Shown here: piece after piece, positions 8,420 through 16,785 of the stretch
Numbering within the stretch: the first letter of the stretch is position 1
How the letters are laid out: the number at the start of each line of letters is the position of its first letter
NCBI GenBank assembly: GCA_014075215.1
Contig: CP046177.1
Location: 3,968,501-4,032,500 of the forward strand
Length of the DNA stretch: 64,000 nt
Reading direction: 5' to 3'
Source of the DNA: Flavobacteriaceae bacterium
GTDB taxonomy: Bacteria > Bacteroidota > Bacteroidia > Flavobacteriales > Flavobacteriaceae
Made by a program: the position numbers and the translations under genes
Notes under the pieces: generated by a model
Database searches by the model: none
What the model saw: the letters and a program-made list of their open reading frames with translations, nothing else
Told to the model about the DNA's origin: nothing

Positions 8420-9032
8420 TGCTTTAGATTTTCTACTATTCGGCTGGGTTATCAATTTATTTTATCCTGAATATTACAGGTCGAAATATGGTTATCAGCG
8501 TTATTATATCTTATTTTTTCATTATCTAATTCCACAAAAATTATTTCGATTAAATCCGGAAGTAAAATGGCCCGTCCATTATACATCCAAAGTAATTGCT
8601 CCTCAAAATATTACCAAAGGCATTTTATGTGATCCCGGTGATAACCTAAACAATTACATGCAGGCTACTAATGGCATTCATTTTGGGAGCAATATAGAAT
8701 TTGGCCCCGGGGTTTCAATTATTTCCGCGAATCATAATGCAGAGAATTTTAGAAGTCATATTAAAGGAAAACCCATTCGGATAGGGAATAATGTCTGGAT
8801 AGGGGCAAATGCTACCATTCTGCCGGAAGTTACCATTGGCGACAATGTGGTTATCGGGGCAAACTCGGTAGTTACAAAAGACGTTCCTTTAAATACTATT
8901 GCTGTGGGAAATCCGTGTAAGGTAGTTAAAGAAAAAGGAACTTATACGGAAGATTTAACGGTCATTGTTTTTAACAGAAAATTACCTGAAAAATATCGAG
9001 AATTTTTAGAAGCCTCAAAATCAATAAGTTGA
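8412..9032 (+). CDS. Hexapeptide-repeat O-acetyltransferase
   Basis: 206 aa of the left-handed beta-helix acyltransferase family (maltose/galactoside acetyltransferase and serine acetyltransferase type). Hexapeptide turns are visible in residues 95-175 (IEFGPGVSI, IRIGNNVWIGANATILP, TIGDNVVIGANSVVTKDVP), and the catalytic His is in SANHN near residue 111. The C-terminal AVGNPCKVVK is the usual cap of this group. It would transfer an acetyl group from acetyl-CoA to a sugar. Translationally coupled to the flippase by an 8-bp overlap, so an O-antigen or exopolysaccharide substrate is likely. Its 3' end overlaps the convergent FemAB-like gene by 12 bp. Confidence 0.88.
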   Translation: MFNALDFLLFGWVINLFYPEYYRSKYGYQRYYILFFHYLIPQKLFRLNPEVKWPVHYTSKVIAPQNITKGILCDPGDNLNNYMQATNGIHFGSNIEFGPGVSIISANHNAENFRSHIKGKPIRIGNNVWIGANATILPEVTIGDNVVIGANSVVTKDVPLNTIAVGNPCKVVKEKGTYTEDLTVIVFNRKLPEKYREFLEASKSIS

Positions 9033-9917
9033 AAATTTTCTTTGAGTGTTGATTTTTTTTACCAAGACACCATATTTTTCTTCTTTTGCATTAAAACTCC
9101 TGTAAAATGAAGCTATTCCACGAATTTCCGACCCTTCAAAATCTAATATATAATCCGTATTTGCATACTTTTTAATAACTGTATTTAGTAAAAAGCCGGC
9201 AACCTGATTTTGTTTTCCTTCGGGAGATACTGCGGAGAACAAATATATAATTCTGAAATTATCAATCAGAAAAACTGCGCCTCCAATTAAAACTCGGTGC
9301 TCATTTCTTACTCCTATCAGCAGGGCTTTTTGTTTTTTTATTAAAACCTCTGTGAGTTTTATAAACTGATCATAATTCCCGGATTTAAAATCTTTATAAT
9401 GATAATACTTTCTGGCTATCAAAACCAATTCGTCGATAGAAAAGCTACTTATCAATAATTCGCTTCTTAACGCTTGTTTTATAGCGTGTTTCCTTCCTTT
9501 GGAAAAAGCTCTAAAGAGATCTTCATAAGTGGCATTTAACCTCAATACATAATTCGTTCTATTCTTTTGTACGAATCTTTTCGAAACCTTGTTTTGAGAG
9601 TTCAGTTGTAAATTGATTTTTATAAACCTTTTGGGAATTGCAGAAATAAACGTTTCCGTTATACCTTCTTCTTCTCGTAATGTAAAAATCCCTAACTGCT
9701 GGCAGAAAAAAGGTTGAGAAATATAATTAATACATAATTTTTTCTTATGGGGGATTGGCATAACCACCTCATAATCATTTAATACCAGTACACTCCAGTT
9801 GTCGCAAACCATATCCAGATACCAGGAATATGCATATATTCTACTCTGTACAGCATTTGCGATACAATTATTGTATTTATCTTCGTCTAGATCTGCTCTG
9901 TTTATAAAAGAAATCAC
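9021..9917 (-). CDS. FemAB/GNAT-type acyltransferase-like protein
   Basis: 298 aa. The pattern matches the FemAB-like/GNAT fold proteins found in Bacteroidota polysaccharide loci: N-terminal half with SRIYAYSWYLD and a second half with GRKHAIKQA, ARKYYHYKDF, GGAVFLIDNFRIIYLFSAVSPEGK and YILDFEGSEIRGIASFYRSF. The last is the typical signature in which an acceptor-binding segment (DFEGS...FYRSF) closes the domain. No membrane segment. The gene starts 1 bp after the upstream deacetylase-like gene, so the two form an operon. The substrate is probably a sugar amine or a lipid-linked glycan; that is inference. Confidence 0.7.
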   Translation of the reverse strand: MISFINRADLDEDKYNNCIANAVQSRIYAYSWYLDMVCDNWSVLVLNDYEVVMPIPHKKKLCINYISQPFFCQQLGIFTLREEEGITETFISAIPKRFIKINLQLNSQNKVSKRFVQKNRTNYVLRLNATYEDLFRAFSKGRKHAIKQALRSELLISSFSIDELVLIARKYYHYKDFKSGNYDQFIKLTEVLIKKQKALLIGVRNEHRVLIGGAVFLIDNFRIIYLFSAVSPEGKQNQVAGFLLNTVIKKYANTDYILDFEGSEIRGIASFYRSFNAKEEKYGVLVKKINTQRKFSTY

Positions 9918-9918
9918 A

Positions 9919-11223
9919 CTAAGAGATTACCATTTTTAACATTGCTTCATAAACTCGCTGCCATCCTTTCCATCTTTTATAGTTGCTTAAACTTTCATTG
10001 TGGAATAAGGAAACAAAAGAACCGTTTACAGCTCTTACTTCATGGTTTATAGTTCTTATTTTTCCCAAAGATTGTTTGGGGGTTAACCTTAAATAGTCGT
10101 TCAATGTAGTATCCATTAAGGCAAAAGGGTGTATTTTTAACGGGGTTTGTATTTCAAAATCCAAATCATAAAAATAAAAAGGAGTACAAGTACCTGCCCT
10201 AAACCCTATATGGTCGGCATACCCCATAGAGTAATCTTCAAAAACCTCTAAATCCAGTAAATTCCGATAGGTTTCCGGTAAGCTGAGCCTTAAAAAGTGT
10301 TGTCTGGATTTTGTAACAGGAATATTCGTTATGCCTTCCAGTCTTTCTTTTTCTTTCTTTAACATCTTACTATCCTTCATAGTAAAGTAAGAAGGATGTA
10401 ATCCTACTTTTGCATAGTCAACAATGTGTTTTATAAGTAATTTAAATTTATTTTTAGATGTAGAAACATTGGTGTCAAAAGTGGTATAATCTCCTACTAA
10501 AAAGAAAAAAACAGTAGGTATTTTATAGCGTTCACTTAAAGATAAAATGGTAGTGAATGTATCATTAGGGTCTTTTTTAATAGTGGTTAGCACCGCAAAT
10601 CTATCCCAACAACTTCGCAATTGAAGCCTTAATACATTTTTGACGAATCCTCCAAAAGTTCTTATAAAGTTCTTATACTTATATGCAAATGCATTGTCTA
10701 CATCTACAGTAGAGGTGTATTCATACTTTCTTTCGGAAAATACATAATCCGGAAATTTTGCTTTTAGTTTTGTTCTTAATTTAAATGCCCAAATATCAAT
10801 AACGGGTTTTTCTAAAAAGCCATAAGTAAAAGCGAGGCTCCGTACTGCGGTAAATCGTTCATGAACATCTTTTACATGGGGTAAATACTCCTCGTATCTT
10901 GAGATTAAATAAAAACTTGCAGCAAAAATATCAAATGAGACACCGGATTTCATTCCTGCATTAAAAAAGCAGGGAATATCGTCCCATTTTTGAACGTGAA
11001 TTTCCAAATCATTTACACCTTGCTCAAAAAGCAAATCATGACTTCTGATAAAAAATTCTTTTCCCAAAGGTAGTTTTGTATAACTTAATTTAGGGCCGTT
11101 AAACGCTACAAATTCTTCTATTTTAACAGTAAAATCAACCTCAGCAGACAGTATTCTTGTAAAAATATGCTTGCAGATATACCTTAGTCTTGGTGTAATT
11201 TTATGAGAATAAATTAATATCAA
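9919..11223 (-). CDS. Polysaccharide-deacetylase-like protein (DUF7033-type N-terminus)
   Basis: 434 aa. The N-terminal part (1-160) has the YSHKITPRLRYICKHI opening of the Bacteroidota family with an extra domain before a NodB-like barrel. The barrel starts near residue 170 with TSTVDVDNAFAYK (174-182, position of the metal-binding Asp pair) and has HPSYF at 276-280 (metal-binding His) and a late LFHNESLS motif. The usual HxxxH is shortened to one visible His, so activity is plausible but not certain. It is probably cytoplasmic or periplasmic, as no signal peptide is seen. First gene of a two-gene operon with the FemAB-like gene; radC lies 11 bp upstream in the same direction. Confidence 0.72.
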   Translation of the reverse strand: MILIYSHKITPRLRYICKHIFTRILSAEVDFTVKIEEFVAFNGPKLSYTKLPLGKEFFIRSHDLLFEQGVNDLEIHVQKWDDIPCFFNAGMKSGVSFDIFAASFYLISRYEEYLPHVKDVHERFTAVRSLAFTYGFLEKPVIDIWAFKLRTKLKAKFPDYVFSERKYEYTSTVDVDNAFAYKYKNFIRTFGGFVKNVLRLQLRSCWDRFAVLTTIKKDPNDTFTTILSLSERYKIPTVFFFLVGDYTTFDTNVSTSKNKFKLLIKHIVDYAKVGLHPSYFTMKDSKMLKKEKERLEGITNIPVTKSRQHFLRLSLPETYRNLLDLEVFEDYSMGYADHIGFRAGTCTPFYFYDLDFEIQTPLKIHPFALMDTTLNDYLRLTPKQSLGKIRTINHEVRAVNGSFVSLFHNESLSNYKRWKGWQRVYEAMLKMVIS

Positions 11224-11234
11224 TAAAACTAAAT

Positions 11235-11930
11235 TTAAAGTTTGCCTTCATCAGCAAAACTAAAATACGATTTCCGGGTAATAATTAAGTGATCTAATAA
11301 TTTTATATCTAATGTTTTTGCTGCTTTAGTTATTTTCTCGGTCAAAACCATATCTGCTTTACTGGGTTTTAATTTCCCTGAAGGATGATTATGACATATT
11401 ACCATTGCCACACACATGCTTTCTACAGCCTTTTTGAAAAGTATTCTAATATCTACCAAAGTAGCCGTTAATCCTCCTTTACTTATTTGATGTTTGGCTG
11501 TAACTATATTTGAATTATTCAAAAGCAGCACCCAAAATTCTTCGTGTTCAAGCCCTCCAATAATGGATTGCATAATGGTAAAAGCACCTTTACTGGTAGT
11601 TATTTTAGGCTTGGCATTCAGTTGTTCATAATCCCTTCTCTTTCCTAATTCCAATGCCGTAACAATACTAATTGCTTTTGCTTCTCCTATTCCCTTAAAT
11701 TGCATTAAAAAACCAACAGATAATTTAGCCAGCCTATTTAAATTATTCCCAACCGAATCCAGTATTCTTTTAGATAAATCTACTGCACTTTCATCTCTGT
11801 TTCCGGAACCTATCAATATGGCAATCAATTCGGCATTTGTTAATACTGATTTTCCTTTAGCAATTAATTTTTCTCTGGGGCGGTCGTCCAGAGCCCATTT
11901 TTTTATGGTTAACTTTTTCATTATTTTCAA
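11235..11930 (-). CDS. radC: RadC-family JAB/MPN-domain protein
   Basis: 231 aa. Residues 1-100 form the UPF0758 N-terminal helix-hairpin-helix region (DRPREKLIAKG, MQFKGIGEAKA). Residues 108-231 form the MPN domain with the metal motif HNHPSGKLKPSKAD at 180-193, which has the His-x-His and downstream Asp zinc ligands. Historically called a DNA repair protein, but a repair role is not firmly supported and the biochemical activity is unknown. The protein starts MKIMKKL; either the first or second ATG is possible. Divergent from trkA, sharing a 99-bp intergenic region. Confidence 0.88.
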   Translation of the reverse strand: MKIMKKLTIKKWALDDRPREKLIAKGKSVLTNAELIAILIGSGNRDESAVDLSKRILDSVGNNLNRLAKLSVGFLMQFKGIGEAKAISIVTALELGKRRDYEQLNAKPKITTSKGAFTIMQSIIGGLEHEEFWVLLLNNSNIVTAKHQISKGGLTATLVDIRILFKKAVESMCVAMVICHNHPSGKLKPSKADMVLTEKITKAAKTLDIKLLDHLIITRKSYFSFADEGKL

Positions 11931-11979
11931 TTTTTTTCAAAGATACATTTATCCTCTTAATTTTCGAAATTACTCATTT

Positions 11980-12008
11980 TTGTTTTAAATCCCAAGTTTA
12001 TATCTTTG
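11980..12008 (+). promoter_or_regulatory. Bacteroidota-type promoter of trkA
   Basis: TTG at 11980-11982 and TATCTTTG (TAnnTTTG) at 12001-12008, with an 18-bp gap, close to the -33/-7 spacing of primary sigma factors in this phylum. The trkA ATG follows 22 bp downstream. Confidence 0.65.
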
Positions 12009-12029
12009 TCGTTATATTGATTCTTTTTT

Positions 12030-13376
12030 ATGAAGATTATAATAGCAGGGGCCGGTGATGTTGGTTTCCATTTAGCTAAATTACTTTCTTATGAATCTCA
12101 AGACACGTATGTTATTGATTTTGACGGAGAAAAGTTAAATTATATTAATAATCATTTAGATGTAATTACCCGAAAAGGAGATGCCACTTCCATTCGCCTT
12201 TTAAAAGATATTGGAATCCAATCGGCAGATCTGTTATTAGCGGTTACGGAATCTCAAAACACCAATTTCACTATTTCCGTCATCGGAAAATCTCTGGGTG
12301 CAAAAAAAACAATTGCAAGGATCAGCAATCCGGAGTTTCTGGAAAACGACCCTATTGATTTTAAAGATTTTGGAGTAGATTTTATGATTTCTCCGGAAGA
12401 ATTGGCAGCAGAGGAAATAAAAATATTACTCAACCAGTCTTCTTTTAACGATACCGTAACCTTTGAAAATGGGCTTTTTAATGTAATGGGCGTTACATTA
12501 GATTACAAATCACCTCTTTTGGACTTGTCCGTTAAAGAAGCCCGAGAAAAATTTCACAATGTAGATTTTCTGACCATAGCCATAAAAAGAGAAGGAAGTA
12601 CTCAAACCATTATTCCTCGTGGAAATACGGTTTACAAATTAAATGATCAGGTATATTTTTCAATTCCTAATTACAGTCTGGATGCTATCTATCCGATTGT
12701 AGGTAAAAAACAAATTCACATAAAAAATGTAATGATTCTCGGAGGAAGCAGTATTGGTTTTAAAACAGCAAGAAATTTATCTAAAGAAAACTACAACGTA
12801 AAACTTATTGAAAAAAATAAAGCTAAATCTTTAGCACTGGCTGAAGAACTAAACAATATCCTTCTCATTAAAGGTGACGGAAGAGATATTGAATTGTTAG
12901 AAGAAGAAAATATCCGCAAAATGGATGCCTTTATTGCTGTTACCGGAGATTCGGAAACAAATATCATGTCATGCCTGGTAGCAAAATCCAAAGGCGTTAA
13001 AAAAACGGTTGCATTGGTAGAGAATATGGATTATATAAATATTTCTCAGACCATCGGCATTAATACGCTTATCAATAAAAAATTAATAGCAGCAAGTAGT
13101 ATTTTCAGACATATCCGCAAAGGTGAAATTCTGGCCCTGGCTAATTTATGTAATATAGATGCCGAAGTGTTTGAATTTGTAGTACAACCCAATGCTATCA
13201 TTACTTCAAAACCCATTAAAGATTTAAAATTTCCGAAGGAAGCTGTTTTTGGTGGAATTATCAGAGATGGAAAAGCATTAATTGTCTATGGGGATTTTCT
13301 CATCCAGTCGGGAGATAAGGTAATTATATTCTGTTTACCCGAAGCCATAAGTGCTATAGAAGATTTGTTTAACTAA
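12030..13376 (+). CDS. trkA: Trk potassium uptake regulatory subunit TrkA
   Basis: 448 aa with the duplicated architecture of TrkA: RCK-N (1-120), RCK-C (about 140-220), RCK-N (230-350) and RCK-C (365-448). The first dinucleotide-binding motif is IIAGAGDVGFHLAKLL, followed by VIDFD, the Asp that binds the adenosine ribose; the second is degenerate (MILGGSSIGFKTA). The cytoplasmic ring gates the TrkH channel in response to NAD(H)/ATP. The stop lies 1 bp before the trkH ATG, a clear two-gene operon. Confidence 0.95.
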   Translation: MKIIIAGAGDVGFHLAKLLSYESQDTYVIDFDGEKLNYINNHLDVITRKGDATSIRLLKDIGIQSADLLLAVTESQNTNFTISVIGKSLGAKKTIARISNPEFLENDPIDFKDFGVDFMISPEELAAEEIKILLNQSSFNDTVTFENGLFNVMGVTLDYKSPLLDLSVKEAREKFHNVDFLTIAIKREGSTQTIIPRGNTVYKLNDQVYFSIPNYSLDAIYPIVGKKQIHIKNVMILGGSSIGFKTARNLSKENYNVKLIEKNKAKSLALAEELNNILLIKGDGRDIELLEEENIRKMDAFIAVTGDSETNIMSCLVAKSKGVKKTVALVENMDYINISQTIGINTLINKKLIAASSIFRHIRKGEILALANLCNIDAEVFEFVVQPNAIITSKPIKDLKFPKEAVFGGIIRDGKALIVYGDFLIQSGDKVIIFCLPEAISAIEDLFN

Positions 13377-13377
13377 A

Positions 13378-14877
13378 ATGAATACGTTCAATTTTACAAT
13401 TATATATAGATTTCTGGGGCTTACTGCCATTTTGAATGGTGTTTTTATGTTGATTGCTTTTCCTCTTAGTTTTTTTAATCGGGAACCTGAAGGGTGGGGC
13501 ATCTTAAATGCTGGAATCATTACTATTTGTATTGGATTACTACTCTATTCTTTTAATAAACCCAAACATACCTCTATTCAAAAAAAAGAAGGGTATTTAA
13601 TTGTTACCCTGGGGTGGCTAATGCTTTCTTTAACAGGGATGTTACCCTATCTTTTCACGGGAAGTATTCCTACCATTACTAACGCTTTTTTCGAGACTAT
13701 TTCCGGGTACTCCACAACAGGAGCTTCTATTGTAACTGATGTTGAATCAATGCCGAAAGGAATTTTGTTTTGGCGCAGTGCAACTCATTGGATTGGCGGA
13801 ATGGGAATTATTGTATTGACCATAGCAATTCTTCCTCTGTTAGGTATCGGTGGTATGCAATTGTTTAAAGCGGAAGCTCCCGGGCCTTCTACTGATAAAT
13901 TGCATCCGAGAATTACCGATACGGCAAAGCGATTATGGCTTATATATGTGACCCTGACCTTTTCGGAATTTTTTCTGCTAAAAATAGCCGGAATGACTTG
14001 GTTTGACGCCATTAACCATGCTATGGCAACGGTCAGTACCGGGGGGTTTTCTACTAAAAATAACAGCATTGCTTTTTATAATCATTTGCCTTTAATACAG
14101 TATATTATTATCTTTTTTATGCTGGTTGCCGGGACGAATTTTATACTCACGTATTTTGCTTTAAAAGGAAAACTTAAAAAGGTTTTTCAAAGTGAGGAAT
14201 TTAAGTATTATCTATTTGGGATTGTTAGTGTTTCCATAGTTATTACAGTGATCATTTTCTTTTTTAAGGATGAAAATTTACGTACGACGATTATACATCC
14301 CGAAATTTATGGAAAAGCAGAAAGCGCTATCAGGCATGCTTTATTTCAGGTAACTTCAATAGTCACTACCACCGGTTTTGTAACAGCAGATTTTACCATG
14401 TGGAGTTTTTTTGCTACCGGAATTTTCTTTGCTCTGTTTTTTGTAGGCGGATCGGCAGGTTCTACTTCGGGAGGCGTTAAAGTTGTAAGGCATATCGTAA
14501 TGTTGAAAAATAGCTTTTTGGAGTTTAAGAAAGCACTACATCCTAATGCTATTATTCCGGTAAGATTTAATCGTAAGGTTGTAAACCCATCTATTGTATT
14601 TAATGTCCTTTCTTTTTTTATTATTTACATGCTTATTTTTATCATAGCTTCTGTTATTTTTACATTTCTGGGTCTGGATTTTATATCAGCATTAGGCGCA
14701 GCTGCCTCTTCTCTGGGTAATATTGGCCCTGCAATTGGCAGCGTTAGTCCTGTAAACACTTTTGCCCATCTAAGTGGCGCTGCAAAATGGTTTTGTTCTT
14801 TTTTAATGTTAATAGGCAGATTGGAATTATTTACGGTTCTTATATTACTGACTCCGTTTTTCTGGAGAAAAAATTAA
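13378..14877 (+). CDS. trkH: Potassium uptake membrane subunit TrkH/KtrB
   Basis: 499 aa polytopic membrane protein with four pore-loop repeats. Selectivity-filter segments are visible as TISGYSTTGASI, ATVSTGGFST, SIVTTTGFVT and SSLGNIGPAIG, and the family sequence WIGGMGIIVL is present. Together with TrkA it forms a K+ transport complex in the inner membrane. Length and order are normal. Downstream lies a hairpin that is now part of the duplication around the IS1634-type element. Confidence 0.95.
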   Translation: MNTFNFTIIYRFLGLTAILNGVFMLIAFPLSFFNREPEGWGILNAGIITICIGLLLYSFNKPKHTSIQKKEGYLIVTLGWLMLSLTGMLPYLFTGSIPTITNAFFETISGYSTTGASIVTDVESMPKGILFWRSATHWIGGMGIIVLTIAILPLLGIGGMQLFKAEAPGPSTDKLHPRITDTAKRLWLIYVTLTFSEFFLLKIAGMTWFDAINHAMATVSTGGFSTKNNSIAFYNHLPLIQYIIIFFMLVAGTNFILTYFALKGKLKKVFQSEEFKYYLFGIVSVSIVITVIIFFFKDENLRTTIIHPEIYGKAESAIRHALFQVTSIVTTTGFVTADFTMWSFFATGIFFALFFVGGSAGSTSGGVKVVRHIVMLKNSFLEFKKALHPNAIIPVRFNRKVVNPSIVFNVLSFFIIYMLIFIIASVIFTFLGLDFISALGAAASSLGNIGPAIGSVSPVNTFAHLSGAAKWFCSFLMLIGRLELFTVLILLTPFFWRKN

Positions 14878-14971
14878 AAGGTTGAAAGATTAAAGGATTC
14901 AAAGAATTCAAAGATTGAAGGAATACTGTAGTAATGATGTTTAGCTATCTAAACGGGTATTTAAACTATAA

Positions 14972-15025
14972 ATTTTCCTTATACCACTATAAGAAAAATT
15001 GATAATAATAAAAAAACTGACACTT
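14972..15025 (+). repeat. 54-bp direct repeat, left copy (target duplication of IS1634-type element)
   Basis: Identical to 16633-16686 over all 54 bases. It contains a palindrome (TTTTC.TTATA ccac TATAA.AAAA) that resembles a terminator for trkH and for the convergent FadL-like gene. Immediately inside each copy the element's inverted ends CCTRACTTGTC begin. Long, variable duplications are known for IS1634-family members (IS1549, IS1634). Confidence 0.85.
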
Positions 15026-16632
15026 CCTGACTTGTCTGCTATTTATTGGGTTCAAAAATTTAGTTTTGATAATCAGTAGTTTATCTTCAAAAAAGTGTAC
15101 TTTGACCGTACTAATTGGGTCAAATGCTACATGTCAGAGTCATCAAAACCAAAGGGGATTCTAAATCCGTACAGGTATATCATTACCAAAAAAGCAAACG
15201 CGTTATCGTTAAGCACATTGGTTCGGGTTCTACTGAACAGGAGATAACTGCTCTATTAGAAATGGCTAAAGTTTTCATAGCAGACCACACTAAGCAAGTC
15301 TATTTATTTGAAGAACAGCAACCCAATGAGCAAGACGTTTTGCTTAGTCAATGCGTTTACTTGGGTTCTTACTACACATTCTTATATGATATCCTTAGAT
15401 CAATACAACATCACATAGGCTATACCTTAATAACAGATAGCTTACTTAATGATTTAGCTTTGATGCGTATTGTAGAACCCGCTTCAAAGCTTCGCTCGAT
15501 AGTATTAATGGAAAGCTATTTTGGTATTGTTCATAGACACCAAGGTTATTACGAGTCAGTTCTAAAGTCTTTAGAGTTAAAACATGCCATAGAAAAACAA
15601 ACTCTAAAATTTGCCAAGACAGATTATGGTTTTGACTTTTCAATGGTATTCTATGATGTAACCACCCTTTATTTTGAGAGTTTTACAGCTGATGAACTTC
15701 GTAAAACAGGATTTTCAAAAGATGGCAAAGCACAACAGCCTCAGATATTAGTAGCACTTTTGGTAACACCTCAAGGTTTTCCTGTGGGATACCATGTCTT
15801 TTCCGGTAATACTTTTGAGGGGTATACGCTAATACCAGTCATTCAGGATTTTATTAAAAAGCACAAGGTAAAGCACTTTACCGTAGTTGCAGATGCCGCC
15901 ATGATAAGTGCCGATAACATACAAGCACTAAAACAAGAAGACATCCACTACATTGTAGGTGCTAGATTAGGCAACCTGTCTTCGGATATGTTAACCCAAA
16001 TAGATAACGCTTTAAAAAGAGAAGATGGCAAAAATATAAGGCTCAAAACAGATAAAGGTTCTTTAATCTGTAGTTTTTCTAAAAAGAGATATAACAAAGA
16101 CAAGCACGAGATGAACAAGCAAATAGATAAAGCCAAAAATCTTATGCAACAACCCTCAAAAATCAAAAAAGTAAAGTTTATAAAAACTGATAATAGCAAA
16201 ACTAGTCTCAATGAAGAACTCATTGCAAAAACCAAAATGCTACTTGGAGTAAAAGGCTATTACACCGACATTAAAGCTAATGTCGTAAATAATGCAACAA
16301 TCATCAAAAATTATCACGAACTCTACAGGGTAGAGCAAGCCTTTAGAGTATCAAAGAACGATTTGAAAACCAGACCTATCTTTCACTTTAAATCACACAC
16401 CATACAATTGCACATACCCATCTGCTTTATGGCATTAGCCGTATCAAAACATATTGAAATAAAAACAGGTGTGTCAATTAGAGCATTTCTAACTCAATGC
16501 AAAATGATAACTGATGCTCGACTTATTAATCAAATAAACAATAAAGAAATTAAAATGCGTGTCCCTGTCTCCAAGGAACTAAGGAAAATTATAGCCAAAT
16601 TGAGCCTACCGAACTAATTCGGACAAGTTAGG
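15026..16632 (+). mobile_element. IS1634-family (IS4 superfamily) insertion sequence, 1607 bp
   Basis: Bounded by short inverted ends (CCTGACTTGTC at left; complement of CCTAACTTGTC at right) and by the 54-bp direct repeats. It carries one full-length transposase gene. It inserted between trkH and the convergent FadL-like gene and does not break a gene. Intact ends and an intact frame suggest a recent arrival. Confidence 0.88.
15124..16617 (+). CDS. IS1634-family transposase
   Basis: 497 aa from ATG 15124; an in-frame TTG lies 9 bp earlier. The N-terminus (LHVRVIKTKGDSKSVQVYHY) and the IGSGSTEQE region are typical of IS1634. The DDE nuclease is visible: first Asp in FYDVTTLYFES, second Asp in VADAAMIS, and the C-terminal YRVEQAFRVSKNDLKTRPIF with the catalytic Glu. 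The length is normal and no lesion is seen, so it is probably active. The terminal 70 residues (HIPICFMALAVSKHIE) form the usual helical tail. Confidence 0.93.
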   Translation: MLHVRVIKTKGDSKSVQVYHYQKSKRVIVKHIGSGSTEQEITALLEMAKVFIADHTKQVYLFEEQQPNEQDVLLSQCVYLGSYYTFLYDILRSIQHHIGYTLITDSLLNDLALMRIVEPASKLRSIVLMESYFGIVHRHQGYYESVLKSLELKHAIEKQTLKFAKTDYGFDFSMVFYDVTTLYFESFTADELRKTGFSKDGKAQQPQILVALLVTPQGFPVGYHVFSGNTFEGYTLIPVIQDFIKKHKVKHFTVVADAAMISADNIQALKQEDIHYIVGARLGNLSSDMLTQIDNALKREDGKNIRLKTDKGSLICSFSKKRYNKDKHEMNKQIDKAKNLMQQPSKIKKVKFIKTDNSKTSLNEELIAKTKMLLGVKGYYTDIKANVVNNATIIKNYHELYRVEQAFRVSKNDLKTRPIFHFKSHTIQLHIPICFMALAVSKHIEIKTGVSIRAFLTQCKMITDARLINQINNKEIKMRVPVSKELRKIIAKLSLPN

Positions 16633-16686
16633 ATTTTCCTTATACCACTATAAGAAAAATTGATAATAATAAAAAAACTGACACTT
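16633..16686 (+). repeat. 54-bp direct repeat, right copy
   Basis: Exact copy of 14972-15025; together they bound the IS1634-type element. The palindrome in this copy sits about 100 bp beyond the end of the convergent FadL-like gene and could serve as its terminator. Confidence 0.85.
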
Positions 16687-16785
16687 TTTGGGCTTTTAAA
16701 TTGCTAATGCTGTCAAAAAATGAGGTTATAAACATACTTCATTAGACACAATTAAGAAAATGGATAAAAAAACAATAGCTTCTTA

